NCBI GenBank assembly: GCA_036924285.1
Contig: JAYKYS010000007.1
Location: 13,392,001-13,456,000 of the forward strand
DNA from: Asterella californica
Taxonomy: Eukaryota > Streptophyta > Marchantiopsida > Marchantiales > Aytoniaceae
Direction of reading: 5' to 3'
Length of the DNA: 64,000 nt
Positions 20,859 to 32,681 of the stretch are shown in pieces; the first letter of the stretch is position 1, and each line of letters starts with the position of its first letter. Position numbers and translations under genes: made by a program. The notes under the pieces were generated by a model. The model was not told the origin of the DNA and searched no databases. It saw nothing but the letters and a program-made list of their open reading frames with translations.

Positions 20859-21590
20859 ACATGATAGACTTATTACCATTATATGGTGTTCAAGTATGGG
20901 ATGCTGAAGCAAAGAACGGAGGATGGGAGCGTATTGAAAATTTTTAGAAGGTCTTCTTACAAGTGGAACTTGGTGTTGGATGCCAAACACCATATGCTAT
21001 GCTCTTTGCAAAATGTGGTTGTTTATCTTTGGAAGCTGAAGCACTTTCCGTGACTATCATTTATATATCTAGGTGAGATCTCTCAAAGAGACGAGGCTAT
21101 CTTGTCAAGGTGTAAGAGTTATACTATCTTTTGATTGGTACGATGAGGTGGTGGTTTGGTGTGGGAGATGAAATATTTATGAGCGTCATTTTGACCTCTC
21201 ACCTATCGCTCTTTGCGAGTTGATACAAAATAGATTTCTACATGTCTTATGGTCCCAACCCAAGACCGAGATTACTTATTATCAACAACAAGACAATCCC
21301 ATATTGGTGTAATGTGATCAAGAGTACATCCAATCACCTATATCGACCTCTTTTTGACATGTGATTGCTCGACATCATACTAGCTCTCATAGACTTGGTT
21401 TTAAAGAAAGAGGTTGGTTGAATATTGATAAGAGTGAACATCTCTATAGATTTTGTGATTTAGATCAGATTGAAGATGAGGACCATGTATTCACAGTGTG
21501 CTCATTGTACTTGGATATCAGATGCACACATACGATAGTCTTATTATACACTCTTACTGACATCAGCGCTTTTACTAGGATTATATACCA
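20859..21590 (+). pseudogene. LINE-A2 C-terminal ORF2 fragment, second copy
   Basis: Duplicate of 3623-4350 with the same stops and the open stretch at 21361-21594 carrying FCDLDQIEDEDHVF. The conserved finger pattern again identifies it as a LINE ORF2 tail. Confidence 0.75.
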
Positions 21591-21652
21591 CTAAGATTAT
21601 ATATTAGGATACATACATATATAGGATAGGATATATTTACATATGATAAACG

Positions 21653-22100
21653 ATAAATGTTATTATTTGTCCTTGGGATCTACGCATACTATGAGACTGT
21701 CCATGTGGATCTACCACAGTGGGACTCGTACCAAAAGCTTTGTTAACAGTTTGCAGCGCATGCACTTCCAACCGTACCCACAAACGATTGAACTCACGGT
21801 CTTTCTCCTAGAGGACTGTAGGCTAAACCACTTGGGATGTCGATCTTCGGTGTCCCAAGAGATAGGATAAGATATTATATACATACTAGGATTATATATT
21901 AGGATACCACTTGGAACACCGAAGATCGGTGTCAAAGTGATTTAGCCTACAGTCCTCTAAGAGAAAGGTCGTAGGTTCAATCCCTTGCGGATATGGTTGG
22001 AGGTGCATGCTCTTAAACTGTTAACGAAGTTTCTGGTCCGACTCCCGCTATGATGGACTCACATGGACAGTCTCATAAGGACATATATAACATTTATCTT
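21653..22100. repeat. large imperfect inverted repeat, second copy
   Basis: Arms at about 21653-21857 and 21908-22100, the same foldback as at 4415-4866. The + strand B-box-like GGTTCAATCC lies near 21976-21985 in the right arm. The second copy lacks two bases (GCATGCTCTTAAAC for GCATGCGCTGTAAAC) in that arm. The LINE-A2 3' tail follows to about 22268. Confidence 0.65.
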
Positions 22101-22339
22101 TTATTTATATATGACAGACGTAGTTATTCATCATACTAGTACTCTTTGTATTAGTAATGGTTGTTAGGTTTGTTATTGATTTTTTGTTTGTGATGTTGTA
22201 ATGTATTTTTGTTTTTTTACTCTTTGGGTCTTTTATGCATGATTATTATCATTTACCATTTACCAACCTTTAATCATCATGCCCGTTCTCTCGCTCGCAT
22301 AATCACTATGAATCTACCCATCCGGTTTCTTTACCTCAG

Positions 22340-22455
22340 CAAAGCTTGCGGTAGCCGGTCAAGGGACTAAGGAAGATATTTTCAACAAGGGGAGTGAAGA
22401 AGCCCTAATGTTGCTGCGGAGGATTGAGGAAGTAAAAAGTTGCTTTACGGAGTGA
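22340..22455 (+). pseudogene. terminal exon of an unidentified host gene, second copy
   Basis: Duplicate of 5104-5219: the acceptor TTTCTTTACCTCAG, 37 codons, TGA at 22453-22455. The encoded residues are the same as in the first copy. An AATAAA signal lies near 22550. Confidence 0.5.
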
Positions 22456-22578
22456 TCTGTGAAAGATATGCGCTTAATGATTACTTTATTTTATTCCCGC
22501 GGATGTCGGTTCATCGTTTGATGAATGTTCTGTTTTTTTTTTTATTAATAAAATGACCACGGTGGGCCGGACACACCT

Positions 22579-22875
22579 TTATTGATTGTGAAGGAGAAAA
22601 CCCGAAATACAAACGGCGGGGTCTGGGCCAAAATCCGAAATCTTGATGACACGGTCGTCCCAATCCCGGCCCCGCCTCCCAGCCCGACGTCTGGTATCCG
22701 CGACCGGCTCCCTCCGCACGCGAGAGGGGCCCCTGCCATAGCTATCAATCTCCTCTCCCGTGATCGAGCTCTTGCTCGCGGTCACCCTAATTCTCACCTT
22801 GCTCGCACTCTTCGTCATTGTCTCCTTCATGATGTCTCAATCGCGGCGAGGCCCGATGTCCTTCTGCCGCACGTC
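22579..22875 (+). pseudogene. GC-rich gene-like segment, left part, cut by the Ty3-chromo insertion
   Basis: Matches 5340-5636. A frame near 22760-22872 encodes a hydrophobic stretch (IELLLAVTLILTLLALFVI) followed by MMSQSRRGPMSFCRTS; the first copy has a stop (CGG TGA) at the equivalent place, where this one reads CGG CGA. The segment ends with ACGTC, the target-site duplication, and resumes at 30577. Confidence 0.45.
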
Positions 22876-24001
22876 TGTCGCGCCCCTCATTCTCAAGATC
22901 GGGCGCAGACGCGAACAACAGAACCCTAGCGGACTTGCGCTAGGTTGTGAACGCTGCGAGTAGGACTTAACGGCTTGGCCGGGAAGTCGGGATCAGAAGA
23001 ACCCTAAGTGGTTCTCTGAACCAAGGTTAGAACCTTGGGTTAGGACATAAGGGCCTACCCAAGAGGGCCCCAGACGAACGCTGACCTGAGGGGGCGAGTC
23101 TGAGAACGGGCTGAAACATGAGTCTCAGACATAGGTCTGAGACGTGGGTCCGAGACGTGGGACCGAGACGTGGGTCTGAGACGCAGACGAACCACAGGGT
23201 TCGACCCTGGGTCTGGACCACAGGTTTTCGGAAAAACTGCTAAGTGTTGGAGCTCCAGGGACGTTTTAGGTCGTGGACGGAGCTCCACGTAAGATCTCGA
23301 GGCGAGTGAGGTATCATTGGAAAGGTCTCGTCGAGAGCTTTCCAGTGATATATAACACTCCTCGATCTGACCTCCGAGCTGGAAGTTATGGCCGAACCAC
23401 AATCGGGTTGTGGTATAATTTTCAGGGACCAAAGAGGAGGGCGGGGCCGCCGATCCCCAGAAGTATATATGAGGGGGGCTCGATGCCTGGGTGGGCCAGG
23501 ACGAGTCACCCGACCCCAGGGTTCGGCGGGCGGACTCTGGGGGCATGAGGTGATGGCTGGGCCAGTTCCAAGGCACGTTCCGATCTAGACTTGGACGGCT
23601 AGACTTAGGAACGATGTAAGGGCTGGGGCAAGACTAGGGAACGAGTCGGCGGGTTAGACCGCCGTTCGGGAGCCTGGACCCAGACGGACATCACGGGCGG
23701 TTGGGCCGCTAGGTGTGCTGGAGGCACCGTTTAGGACCCTGGACTTTATGGGAAGTCCGCCCCAAGTCATATTGTGACTTGCTCATGTTTGGGACCGACT
23801 TAGGCGGATCTAAGTCGGGACTTAGGATTGCTGAGCTTGATGATTAGGGAGACGGTCCGGCTCCGGTCCGGACCAAACAGAACTAAGGTAAGTGGTGCAT
23901 GGACGCTAACTTGTGATTGTGTTTGCAGGTTAGCGGTTTGAATTTCGGGACCTACTGAGCAAGAGCTTCCGCTGGCGCAACAAGGCGGTAGGTGCGCGAA
24001 A
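22876..24001 (+). repeat. 5' LTR of Ty3-chromo
   Basis: 1126 bases, the same length as the 3' LTR. It provides promoter and RNA start signals in such elements; a TATATATGAG stretch near 23464 is a possible TATA box. All differences from the 3' LTR that I found are transitions (for example GGGTCC/GGATCC and GGCGGA/GACGGA). Open frames within it are not genes. Confidence 0.95.
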
Positions 24002-24003
24002 AG

Positions 24004-24015
24004 TGGTATCAGAGC
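24004..24015 (+). promoter_or_regulatory. primer binding site, tRNA-iMet type
   Basis: TGGTATCAGAGC lies two bases after the 5' LTR and is the standard primer site complementary to the 3' end of plant initiator methionine tRNA. It primes minus-strand DNA synthesis. Confidence 0.95.
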
Positions 24016-24122
24016 CGACGCTTCGGTGAGCGAGAACTTGAGGTAGCGGCTGAAGGCTGGACGCTTGAGGAGGGACGCAAGACACGAAGCGGATCAGCGT
24101 TTCTAGGTGAATACTTGGAGCG

Positions 24123-27100
24123 ATGGCCGAAGAAGGACAGAGTTCCAGGAGGAAGACCAAGAGACGGGGAGCGGCGACTGACACCGGGACCAGATCGACT
24201 CGAGCTAGCCCCGAGGCACAGTCAGGGGACGATAACCGACAACCTTCGCCCCAACGTCAAGGAAGCCCAGTTCCAGCTGTGGCACCGCTGCAGCAAGATG
24301 GAGTCTTGCCAACGGTGCCCAACGATGCAGGCGCGGGAAGTCAAGGAGCCTTGTATGCGGAACTCATCAAAATGATGAAGACCATGCAGGAAGGGATGGC
24401 CTCGAGGGATAAACGTATCGCTGAGCTTGAGGCAGGCCAAGGAAGTTCCTCGTCTACCAGGAAGCTTTGTAAGACGAATTTGCCGACTCCGTTTACAGGT
24501 ATAGGACGGGCTCGTAAGGTTAAGGATTTCTTAACCGAGTTAGACCTATACTTTGAAGCGCATCAGGCTCAGGAGTCAGACAAAGTGAGAGCGGCGGTTA
24601 CGTTCTTGAAGGACCATGCGCTTCTCTGGTGGACCGCATACAGGGATGAGCATGCCTTGACCGTCTCGGCGCTTGGTTGGAAGGAGTTCAAGGAGTTGCT
24701 CGCAGGACGATTCACTCCGGAGTATCAGAGGATTCGGGACGGTGTTGAGTTAGTTCGGCTGAAGCAGACAGGGACCTTAAGTGCTTATGTGCGCGAGTTC
24801 AGTGCCAAACTGGATTCGTTCTCCAAGTGGACTGAGGAGACCAAAATATGTATATTCATTGGGGGACTCAAGTCCAGCTCGGAGAAGGTTCTCTTTCGGA
24901 TGCCGGAGCTACCTACGACAAGTGCCGAACTTTTGAAGCTAGCGGAGCGAATTGGGGACGATGACGTCCAGCAACAAAAACCTTTTGAACCTCGCAGCTC
25001 GGACAAGTTCCAGAAGAAGAACAAGGGCTTCAAGCGACAATGGGATGGGGGTGAGAAGGATCGGAAGGATTCTTCTGCCCCGGCAGCAAAGCGGCAGCAA
25101 ACAGGAGTGAAACCGAAGGGGCAGACACCTCAGAAGGGCAATGGGGCTAAGTTTACTTGCTACAACTGTGGCGAGGCGGGTCACATTGCTAAGGGGTGCA
25201 CGAAACCTAAGGTTAGTAACTGTAGCATGAATGCGTTTGTTGCAAAGGACTTGTTGGAGGGCCAGATGACTGTGACCTTGAGAACCACGAAGAAGACGCC
25301 AGGACTGATGTATCTACAAGCCAAGGTTGCTAACCGTGATGTTACTTTTCTTGTGGACACAAGAGCGACTCACTCCTTCATAAGTCCAAAGTTGGTGAAG
25401 AAGTTGGGCTTGTCTACCTCCAAGGCAAACAAGCCTATTCAGGTACGCTTTGCCAAGGGCAAGACGTACCAAACTTCTGAAGTGGCCTTGGACGTACGAT
25501 TTGTGTGTGGGAAGTTGGAGTTCACAGAGAACTTCACGGTGTGCGAGATGGATGATATCCATGCGGTTTTGGGGAATACTTTCTTGGACAGGTTTGAAGT
25601 GGAACTTAGGCGGAAACCTTTAAGGTTAAACGTTAGAGTTAAAGGACGGAAGCTGGGAGTGAGGCTGATCCGGAAGGCGCGGAAGATTGATGACTTTGCG
25701 GTGAATTTGATCAAAGGCAAACAGATGGACTTCAACGACGGAGTCATGTGTTTGATGCGGGTTGCAGATTTGATGGCGGGTGACGGACAAGAGGAAACAT
25801 CAGGAGACGCGACTAAACTTCTGGAGGTGCTTCGCGAAGTGATTAAGGAGTTTGAGGATGTCTTAACGGACGAGTTACCTGCTGAGTTACCTCCAAGGCG
25901 GGTGGTGGATCACAAGATCGAGGTCTTGCCAGGATCAGAACCACCTTCCAAAGCCCCTTACCGACTCAATCAGGTGGAACTCCTTGAGTTGAAAAGACAA
26001 CTCGGCGAGCTATTAGCGCGGGGATATATTCGAACCAGCAAGTCACCTTATGGAGCCCCAGTTCTTTTTGCAAAGAAGAAGGATGGGAAGTTACGACTCT
26101 GCGTAGATTATCGTGCACTCAATAAGGTGACGGTGAAGAATAATTATCCTTTGCCAAGGATAGACGACCTCTTTGATAGGCTAGCGGGCACAAAGTACTT
26201 CAGCAGGATAGACTTGAAGTCAGGATATTACCAAATCCGGATAGCTGACCCAGATGTTGAGAAGACCGCTTGTCGAACCAGATACGGATCGTTTGAATTC
26301 GTGGTGATGCCATTTGGACTCTGCAACGCCCCTTCGACGTTCACTACATTGATGAACACAATTTTTCGCGAGGAGATGGATGAGTTTGTCATCGTTTACA
26401 TCGACGACATCTTGATCTACTCCAAAACCTTGGAGTCGCACACGGAGCAGCTAAGGGTGGTGTTGATGAAGCTGCGGGAGCATAAGCTGTTTGCCAACAT
26501 TGACAAGAGTGAGTTTGGTTTGGAGCGCATTAACTTCTTGGGACATGTAATTAGTGCAGAAGGAGTCGGCCCGGATATGCAGAAGGTGGATGCGATTGTG
26601 ACTTGGGAGCCTCCGACTACAGTGAAGGGGATGCGGCGATTCTTAGGATTGGCGCAGTTCTACCGCAAGTATGTGAAGGGGTTTTCAAAGATCGCGAAGC
26701 CGCTGACGGACTGGACGGGCAAAGACGCACAGGTAAGTTGGACCAAGGAGGTGGATGATGCGTTTCAGACAATCAAAGCTATTTTGTCAAAGGCGCCAGT
26801 TTTGAAGCTGCCGGAGTTCGACAAACCATTCGAGGTGCACACGGACGCGAGCGACTATGCGATTGGCGGAGTGTTGGTGCAGGATGGGAAACCTGTAGCG
26901 TACGAAAGCAAGAAGTTATCTGGGACAGAGAGTCGATGGCCGACTCACGAGAAGGAACTGTTTGCGGTTGTCCATTGCTTGAGGAAATGGCGGCATTACT
27001 TGGGACTTCACAAGACCCAAGTGTATACTGATAACATCTCGCTCAAGTACTTTGAGACACAAGATCGGGTGACGCCCAAGCAACTACGGTGGCATGATAC

Positions 27101-28610
27101 CTTGGCGCTCATGAATGTGGAATTGATCCACAAAGCGGGAAAGGACAATGTGGTTCCTGACGCCTTGAGTCGCAAGGAGGAATATCTTCCAACGTCAACA
27201 CAGATTTTGCGAGCTATGTATCCTAAGGAGTCAGATTTGGAGAGGCGAATACGTGAAGGTTACATGGGCGACGATCAAGCGAAGGAGTATCTGGAACAGC
27301 TCAAGCGAGGGGTGAAGTTGCAGAACATGCAGCTAAGACATGGTTTACTCATGTTCAAGCAAAGTCGGGTTTATGTGGGACAAGGAAAACTTAGGACCAA
27401 GTTGTTAAAAGAATCTCATGATGTGCCCTTATCAGACCATAAAGGAGAAAAGTCCACTTTAGCGGTAATCGCTAAAAAGTTTTATTGGCCCCACATGAAA
27501 GACGATGTTTCCCACTTTGTGAAAACATGCGTAACCTGTCAAGCGAATCGTGTTTCTTATGAGAAGAAACAAGGATTGCTTCATCCTTTGCCGATTCCAG
27601 CCAGACCTTGGGAAAGCATCAGCATGGACTTCATTACCTCTCTGCCTGACTCAAATGGATACAACGCAATTTTTGTGATAGTTGATCGGTTTAGCAAACT
27701 AGCGAAGTTTGCTCTGACCTTGGACACTGCAACAGCGTTCACGACTTCTCGGTTGTTCCTAGATACTTGGTGGCGTTCACATGGATTACCTCGGAGTATT
27801 ATTTCAGATAGAGACTCTAAGTTCACAAGTGCCTTTTGGAAACACTTGTTCCAAAAATTGGGGACTAAATTAAAATTTAGTACCGCCTTTCATCCAGAAA
27901 CAGATGGGCAAACGGAACGAGTTAACTCGGTTCTGAATCAATACTTGAGGAATTATGTGAGCGCGGACCAAAGTGATTGGGCGGAGTGGCTCAGTCTTGC
28001 GGAGTATTGCTACAATTCCACGAAGCATTCGGCAACCGGCGAATCGCCCTTCTTGCTGGCTTACGGACGTGAGCCAGAAGGGCCTCTTGACTTGACCCTT
28101 GCAGGGAGCTCTACATCGGCACGACCAAGAACACGGCAAACATCAGCTGAAGAGTTGGTGGTGGCAATGCAGCGGCGCGAGGAACAAGTAAAGAAGAACC
28201 TCGAGAAGGCGCAGCAAAGATACACAAAGCAGGTAAACAAGCATCGGCGGCAAGTGAAGTTTCAAGTGGGCGAACAAGTATGGTTAAGTGCGAAAAACTT
28301 CACACTTCCAAAGGAAATATCGGTGAAATTTTCATCGAAGTTTGCAGGACCTTTTGTTGTTGTCAAGAATCCGCATGAAGATGTCTATACCTTAGACCTT
28401 CCTCGCGAGTGGCAGTTGCATCCGACTTTCCATGTTTCTTTATTAAAGAAATACTTCAAGGATGATTTGCGGCCGGAGCGCAAACAGTACTCAGGCCTCA
28501 ACCTGATGTCGTGCAAGACGAAGCAGAATATGAGGTGGAGTCCATTTTGCGATCTCGGCGCAAATCAAACCGGATGGAGTACTTGGTCAAATGGCGTGGT
28601 TACCATTTGA
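24123..28610 (+). CDS. Gag-Pol polyprotein of Ty3-chromo, altered protease and shifted C-terminus
   Basis: 1495 codons from the ATG 108 bases after the primer site. Domains in order: gag core about 115-290 ([21 protein letters not shown]); CCHC knuckle [14 protein letters not shown] at 346-359; aspartic protease at about 400-500 with D412-T-R414-A-T-H; RT with VDYRALNK near 661 and YIDD at 759-762; RNase H with HTDASD near 907; integrase with CVTCQ, D1169, D1229 and E1265 (35 residues between the last two); then the GPF/Y-like SKFAGPFVV. Two oddities: the protease triad is DTR where the family has D(T/S)G, and the last 40 or so residues are out of frame with the chromodomain that follows. Gag and pol share one frame, which is common in plant chromoviruses. 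Confidence 0.95.
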   Translation: MAEEGQSSRRKTKRRGAATDTGTRSTRASPEAQSGDDNRQPSPQRQGSPVPAVAPLQQDGVLPTVPNDAGAGSQGALYAELIKMMKTMQEGMASRDKRIAELEAGQGSSSSTRKLCKTNLPTPFTGIGRARKVKDFLTELDLYFEAHQAQESDKVRAAVTFLKDHALLWWTAYRDEHALTVSALGWKEFKELLAGRFTPEYQRIRDGVELVRLKQTGTLSAYVREFSAKLDSFSKWTEETKICIFIGGLKSSSEKVLFRMPELPTTSAELLKLAERIGDDDVQQQKPFEPRSSDKFQKKNKGFKRQWDGGEKDRKDSSAPAAKRQQTGVKPKGQTPQKGNGAKFTCYNCGEAGHIAKGCTKPKVSNCSMNAFVAKDLLEGQMTVTLRTTKKTPGLMYLQAKVANRDVTFLVDTRATHSFISPKLVKKLGLSTSKANKPIQVRFAKGKTYQTSEVALDVRFVCGKLEFTENFTVCEMDDIHAVLGNTFLDRFEVELRRKPLRLNVRVKGRKLGVRLIRKARKIDDFAVNLIKGKQMDFNDGVMCLMRVADLMAGDGQEETSGDATKLLEVLREVIKEFEDVLTDELPAELPPRRVVDHKIEVLPGSEPPSKAPYRLNQVELLELKRQLGELLARGYIRTSKSPYGAPVLFAKKKDGKLRLCVDYRALNKVTVKNNYPLPRIDDLFDRLAGTKYFSRIDLKSGYYQIRIADPDVEKTACRTRYGSFEFVVMPFGLCNAPSTFTTLMNTIFREEMDEFVIVYIDDILIYSKTLESHTEQLRVVLMKLREHKLFANIDKSEFGLERINFLGHVISAEGVGPDMQKVDAIVTWEPPTTVKGMRRFLGLAQFYRKYVKGFSKIAKPLTDWTGKDAQVSWTKEVDDAFQTIKAILSKAPVLKLPEFDKPFEVHTDASDYAIGGVLVQDGKPVAYESKKLSGTESRWPTHEKELFAVVHCLRKWRHYLGLHKTQVYTDNISLKYFETQDRVTPKQLRWHDTLALMNVELIHKAGKDNVVPDALSRKEEYLPTSTQILRAMYPKESDLERRIREGYMGDDQAKEYLEQLKRGVKLQNMQLRHGLLMFKQSRVYVGQGKLRTKLLKESHDVPLSDHKGEKSTLAVIAKKFYWPHMKDDVSHFVKTCVTCQANRVSYEKKQGLLHPLPIPARPWESISMDFITSLPDSNGYNAIFVIVDRFSKLAKFALTLDTATAFTTSRLFLDTWWRSHGLPRSIISDRDSKFTSAFWKHLFQKLGTKLKFSTAFHPETDGQTERVNSVLNQYLRNYVSADQSDWAEWLSLAEYCYNSTKHSATGESPFLLAYGREPEGPLDLTLAGSSTSARPRTRQTSAEELVVAMQRREEQVKKNLEKAQQRYTKQVNKHRRQVKFQVGEQVWLSAKNFTLPKEISVKFSSKFAGPFVVVKNPHEDVYTLDLPREWQLHPTFHVSLLKKYFKDDLRPERKQYSGLNLMSCKTKQNMRWSPFCDLGANQTGWSTWSNGVVTI

Positions 28611-28702
28611 AGGAAGCAACTTGGGTGCCAGAGGAAGATCTCGCACATGCGAGCGAAGCATTGGACCTCTTCAAGCGGAGACAAGGACAACAAGGGCGTT
28701 AG
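28511..28702 (+). pseudogene. chromodomain of Ty3-chromo, in a different frame from pol
   Basis: This frame encodes [10 protein letters not shown], then [20 protein letters not shown], the aromatic-cage and core pattern of integrase C-terminal chromodomains, ending at TAG 28700-28702. In active chromoviruses it is fused to integrase and directs insertion towards modified chromatin. Here the pol frame (phase of 24123) and this one differ by one base; the shift must lie at about 28440-28500. A single indel is the simplest explanation; programmed frameshifting this late in pol would be unusual. Confidence 0.9.
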
Positions 28703-29450
28703 CACGATGAGGACATCTCCTTCCAGCGAGGGGTGAAGAAACGGCGAACCATACGAGTAGCAACTTGAGGCGATTTGGGCCGATGGACTTTGTAGCTTTG
28801 ACTTGTGTTTGGAAATAAAGATCTTGTTTCTTGAAAATTTGTCTAAGTGTATTGGGAGTGCATGGCTATGACTAGTTCTGATCAGATGCCTAGGATGTTG
28901 TCAAGAGGAGGAACGAAGCACACTCAAAGGAAGCAAGCTGGTTTGGATAAGCATCTAAATCAAGACTAAGTCTTGATGTCAAGACTAAGTCTTGATGTCA
29001 AGACTTAGGTTTGTCGTAGCGTTGGCAAAGCAAGTATGAACTTTCATACTTGTCTTGGGGCTTGGGGTGATCTTGCTTTGTGGTTTTCTACAAAGTAAAC
29101 TTAGTCTCGCGTCTAAGTCAAATCAGGTTGCGACCGGAAAGTGAGTTTCGGGGAACCTCGTAAGTAGGTGTGAATACTTATAGTTTGCAAGTTAGAGTTT
29201 TAAGTAGAATGTTTAGAAGTTGCCAACTAGTTTTGTTTAGGGTAAGCCAAAAAGGTAAGGCTTTTCCCGAGACTAGTTGGGATTTTCTAAGGGTTCTAGC
29301 GACAACTTAAGACTCAAGCCAAGAAGGGAATTGCGGGTTAGCTACCAGAACGCAATTCTGGCGCCAAGGGGTTGGCTACCCATTTTGAACTTGGTGTTAA
29401 CTTAAAGGATCATTGTTGATGAGGGCATCAACCTCCAAAGTGGGGGTGAG
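28703..29450 (+). promoter_or_regulatory. 3' noncoding region and polypurine tract of Ty3-chromo
   Basis: No open frame of note. A 19-base unit with the near-palindrome CAAGACTAAGTCTTG is repeated about 2.5 times near 28951-29006. The region ends in the purine run AAAGTGGGGGTGAG at 29437-29450, directly before the 3' LTR, the expected polypurine tract that primes plus-strand synthesis. Confidence 0.85.
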
Positions 29451-30576
29451 TGTCGCGCCCCTCATTCTCAAGATCGGGCGCAGACGCGAACAACAGAACC
29501 CTAGCGGACTTGCGCTAGGTTGTGAACGCTGCGAGTAGGACTTAACGGCTTGGCCGGGAAGTCGGGATCAGAAGAACCCTAAGTGGTTCTCTGAACCAAG
29601 GTTAGAACCTTGGGTTAGGACATAAGGGCCTACCCAAGAGGGCCCCAGACGAACGCTGACCTGAGGGGGCGAGTCTGAGAACGGGCTGAAACATGAGTCT
29701 CAGACATAGGTCTGAGACGTGGATCCGAGACGTGGGACCGAGACGTGGGTCCGAGACGCAGACGAACCACAGGGTTCGACCCTAGGTCTGGACCACAGGT
29801 TTTCGGAAAAACTGCTAAGTGTTGGAGCTCCAGGGACGTTTTAGGTCGTGGACGGAGCTCCACGTAAGATCTCGAGGCGAGTGAGGTATCATTGGAAAGG
29901 TCTCGTCGAGAGCTTTCCAGTGATATATAACACTCCTCGATCTGACCTCCGAGCTGGAAGTTATGGCCGAACCACAATCGGGTTGTGGTATAATTTTCAG
30001 GGACCAAAGAGGAGGGCGGGGCCGCCGATCCCCAGAAGTATATATGAGGGGGGCTCGATGCCTGGGTGGGCCAGGACGAGTCACCCGACCCCAGGGTTCG
30101 GCGGGCGGACTCTGGGGGCATGAGGTGATGGCTGGGCCAGTTCCAAGGCACGTTCCGATCTAGACTTGGACGGCTAGACTTAGGAACGATGTAAGGGCTG
30201 GGGCAAGACTAGGGAACGAGTCGGCGGGTTAGACCGCCGTTCGGGAGCCTGGACCCAGACGGACATCACGGGCGGTTGGGCCGCTAGGTGTGCTGGAGGC
30301 ACCGTTTAGGACCCTGGACTTTATGGGAAGTCCGCCCCAAGTCATATTGTGACTTGCTCATGTTTGGGACCGACTTAGACGGATCTAAGTCGGGACTTAG
30401 GATTGCTGAGCTTGATGATTAGGGAGACGGTCCGGCTCCGGTCCGGACCAAACAGAACTAAGGTAAGTGGTGCATGGACGCTAACTTGTGATTGTGTTTG
30501 CAGGTTAGCGGTTTGAATTTCGGGACCTACTGAGCAAGAGCTTCCGCTGGCGCAACAAGGCGGTAGGTGCGTGAAA
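29451..30576 (+). repeat. 3' LTR of Ty3-chromo
   Basis: 1126 bases, about 99.6 percent identical to the 5' LTR by eye. It ends GTGCGTGAAA and is followed by the second copy of the ACGTC duplication. Confidence 0.95.
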
Positions 30577-31182
30577 ACGTCCCCAAGATTAACCAGGCGA
30601 GAAAGCGGAGAATACTGCTCGGCGCTGCAAGTGTCCCTCGAGAGAGGGCATCTCGAAAGACCTAACTCCTCGATCCTGATTTGATTAGTCGGCATAGACT
30701 TCGAGGGGGCGTCAACTTGAGACCCTTCCAGCAACCGCTTCTGACATTGCTTCTCTTCCTTTTCATCGCAGGAGGGGGCAAAGTGAGTGCGAGAGTCAGC
30801 CGGTCCTACTTCATCATCACCACGAAGCCATCCCCAGACCCCTCGCTCGACATACTCGCGTCAGGACGGCGAAAGTTCAGGTTCGGGGCCTTACACCTGA
30901 CATCCGCCACCCGTGATCACCTCTTGGTCAGGCCCCGATCCGAAAGGTAAGTAACAAAACCTCCGCTCTTGGTCGTTGTTTTGATTCTCCAATTCTTTGT
31001 CAGGTTCTCCATCATTATGTCAGGTGATTTGGTATAGGTCAAGAGCCCTTCTCTGTCTGTTCTGCAGGTTTCTCTAGATTTTCCCTAGAGTGACCATCGC
31101 TTCTTATTTTTGTGGATGAATTTGGTACCAATCTCGTGTGAGTGTGATCAGTGAGTGCTGTTTGTTGTGGGTCAAAGTTTCA
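30577..31182 (+). pseudogene. GC-rich gene-like segment, right part, with a 175-bp exon and intact splice sites
   Basis: Continues the segment cut at 22875 and matches 5632-6225. The exon is 30772-30946, with acceptor TTTTCATCGCAG and donor AAAG|GTAAGTAAC. One frame is open through it in both copies (SRSYFIITTKPSPDPSLDI and later FRFGALHLTS). An 18-base stretch near 30656-30673 is absent from the first copy. I do not recognise the protein. The rest, to 31182, looks intronic. Confidence 0.45.
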
Positions 31183-32681
31183 TTTTGATAGGGTACCTAG
31201 GAAGCTCTTATGGGACAGACTTGTTGCCATTGGTGGACATGATAGCAGCGGTTTCTAAACTCTATGAACGAGTTTATGTGAAGCTTACCTCGACACAATC
31301 AAAGGAGATCTTTAGCACTATTGGAGTCATTCAAGGTTGTCCTCTCTCTCCTACTCTATTTGGTATCTCCATTGATGACGTGGAGAGATGTCTTGCTGAA
31401 TTTGGAGGAGAAGGTGTGAAGTTGGGAATCTATATCATTCAAGCATGATTTATGCTGACGATATCATTCTTCTATCACGTGATCCTTTGAGTTTACAACG
31501 ACATCTGGATGCTCTTGAGGTCTTTTGCAACAACATGCAGATGGAAGTGAACCTTTCGAAGTCCAAGGTGATGGTGGTGGGTTCAAAAGTGCGCCATTCT
31601 TTTCTCTACAAGGGCCAAGTTTTACAACAAGTGGAGAGTTACAAGTACTTGGGCATTGACTTCTCTCATAACTACAGTTGGGCTTTGTGCATTCATAATA
31701 AGAGTTGAAGCTAGTTACAAAGCTTTGTACTCTCTTTTTGAATCGTTGTCGACGTGCTCATATCTTAGCATGGGATTTGAGAAAGTTTCTCTTCAGGAGT
31801 TTGGTTTTGCCCGTGATACTTTATGGTGTTCAAGTGTGGGGACCTGGTGCAAGAAAAGGAGCTTGGGAACGTATTGAGAAGGTTCAAAAAGTGTTCTTAC
31901 AAGTGGAGCTTGGTGTAAGATGCCAAACACCATATGCTATGCTCCTTGCTGAATCTGGTTGTTTATTGTGGAAGCAGAAGCTCTTTACTTGACTATCATT
32001 TATGTCTCAAGAGTGAGATCTCTTGGAGAGACGAGATTACCTTGTCAAGCTCTAAGAGCTACATTCTCATTTGGTTGGTACGCTGATGTGGTGGCTTGGT
32101 GTGGAAAATGGAACATTTTTTTGGCGTGATTTTGACTTTCCACCTATTGCTCTTCGGGAGTTGATTCAGAAAAGGTTTTTACATGCTATATGGTCTCAAC
32201 CCAAGACCAAGATGGCTTACTATCAGCAGCATGTCAACCCCATGTTGGTGTATTGTGAACAAGAGTACCTCCGGGCACCTATTTCAATCTCTCTTCGACA
32301 TATCATCACTCAGCACCGCACTAGCTCTCATAGACTTGGCATTGAGGAAGGACATTGGCTAAACATTGTTAGGAGTGAACGGCTTTGTAGACTTTGTGAT
32401 TTAGATCAGATAGAGGATGAGGATCATGTATTCATTGTATGTCCCTTGTATGATGAGATTAGATGTAGACATAAGATAGTTGCTAGTGATTTCTATACAC
32501 TTTTACGGATGTCAGCTCTCCCACTAGGGCTTTATATTAGAGATATAGTTTCTTGTCGTACCAATGCTCTTTTGCATTGATACGATCTCCTAGGGTTTCC
32601 TAGGCTCACATGTTGACTTTGTATTGTATTTTTTTCTGCCTTTTGACTCTTTGGGTCTTCCGGGCTTGATATTCATTCATT
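31183..32681 (+). pseudogene. LINE-A 3' half, second duplicate
   Basis: Duplicate of 6226-7726. It starts in the RT palm and includes GVIQGCPLSPTLF, YADDIILLS (after a base loss near 31446), the C-terminal VWGPGARKGAW block, the open frame 32071-32580 with CRLCDLDQIEDEDHVFIVCP, and the 3' UTR with TATTCATTCATT. The tail is joined directly to the monomers of the next LINE-A at 32682. Confidence 0.85.

Larger units (their letters stand above)
22876..30576 (+). mobile_element. Ty3-chromo: complete Ty3/gypsy chromovirus-type retrotransposon
   Basis: A 7.7-kb element with two 1126-base LTRs, a tRNA-iMet primer site, one gag-pol frame, a displaced chromodomain and a polypurine tract. It is flanked by ACGTC at 22871-22875 and 30577-30581. 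The empty target (one ACGTC) is preserved in the paralogous segment at 5632-5636. LTRs start TGTCGCG but appear to end in AAA rather than the usual CA. The LTRs differ at about five positions by eye, so the insertion is recent. The gag-pol lesions noted below suggest it is no longer autonomous. Confidence 0.97.

Noticed and set aside
23055..23576. 173-codon reverse-strand open frame in the LTR, repeated at 29630-30151
   Set aside because: It lies entirely inside both LTRs of Ty3-chromo, has no domain and is conserved only because the LTRs are duplicates.
28511..28702. independent small chromodomain gene
   Set aside because: Position directly after integrase and the usual architecture of chromoviruses show that it is the shifted end of pol.
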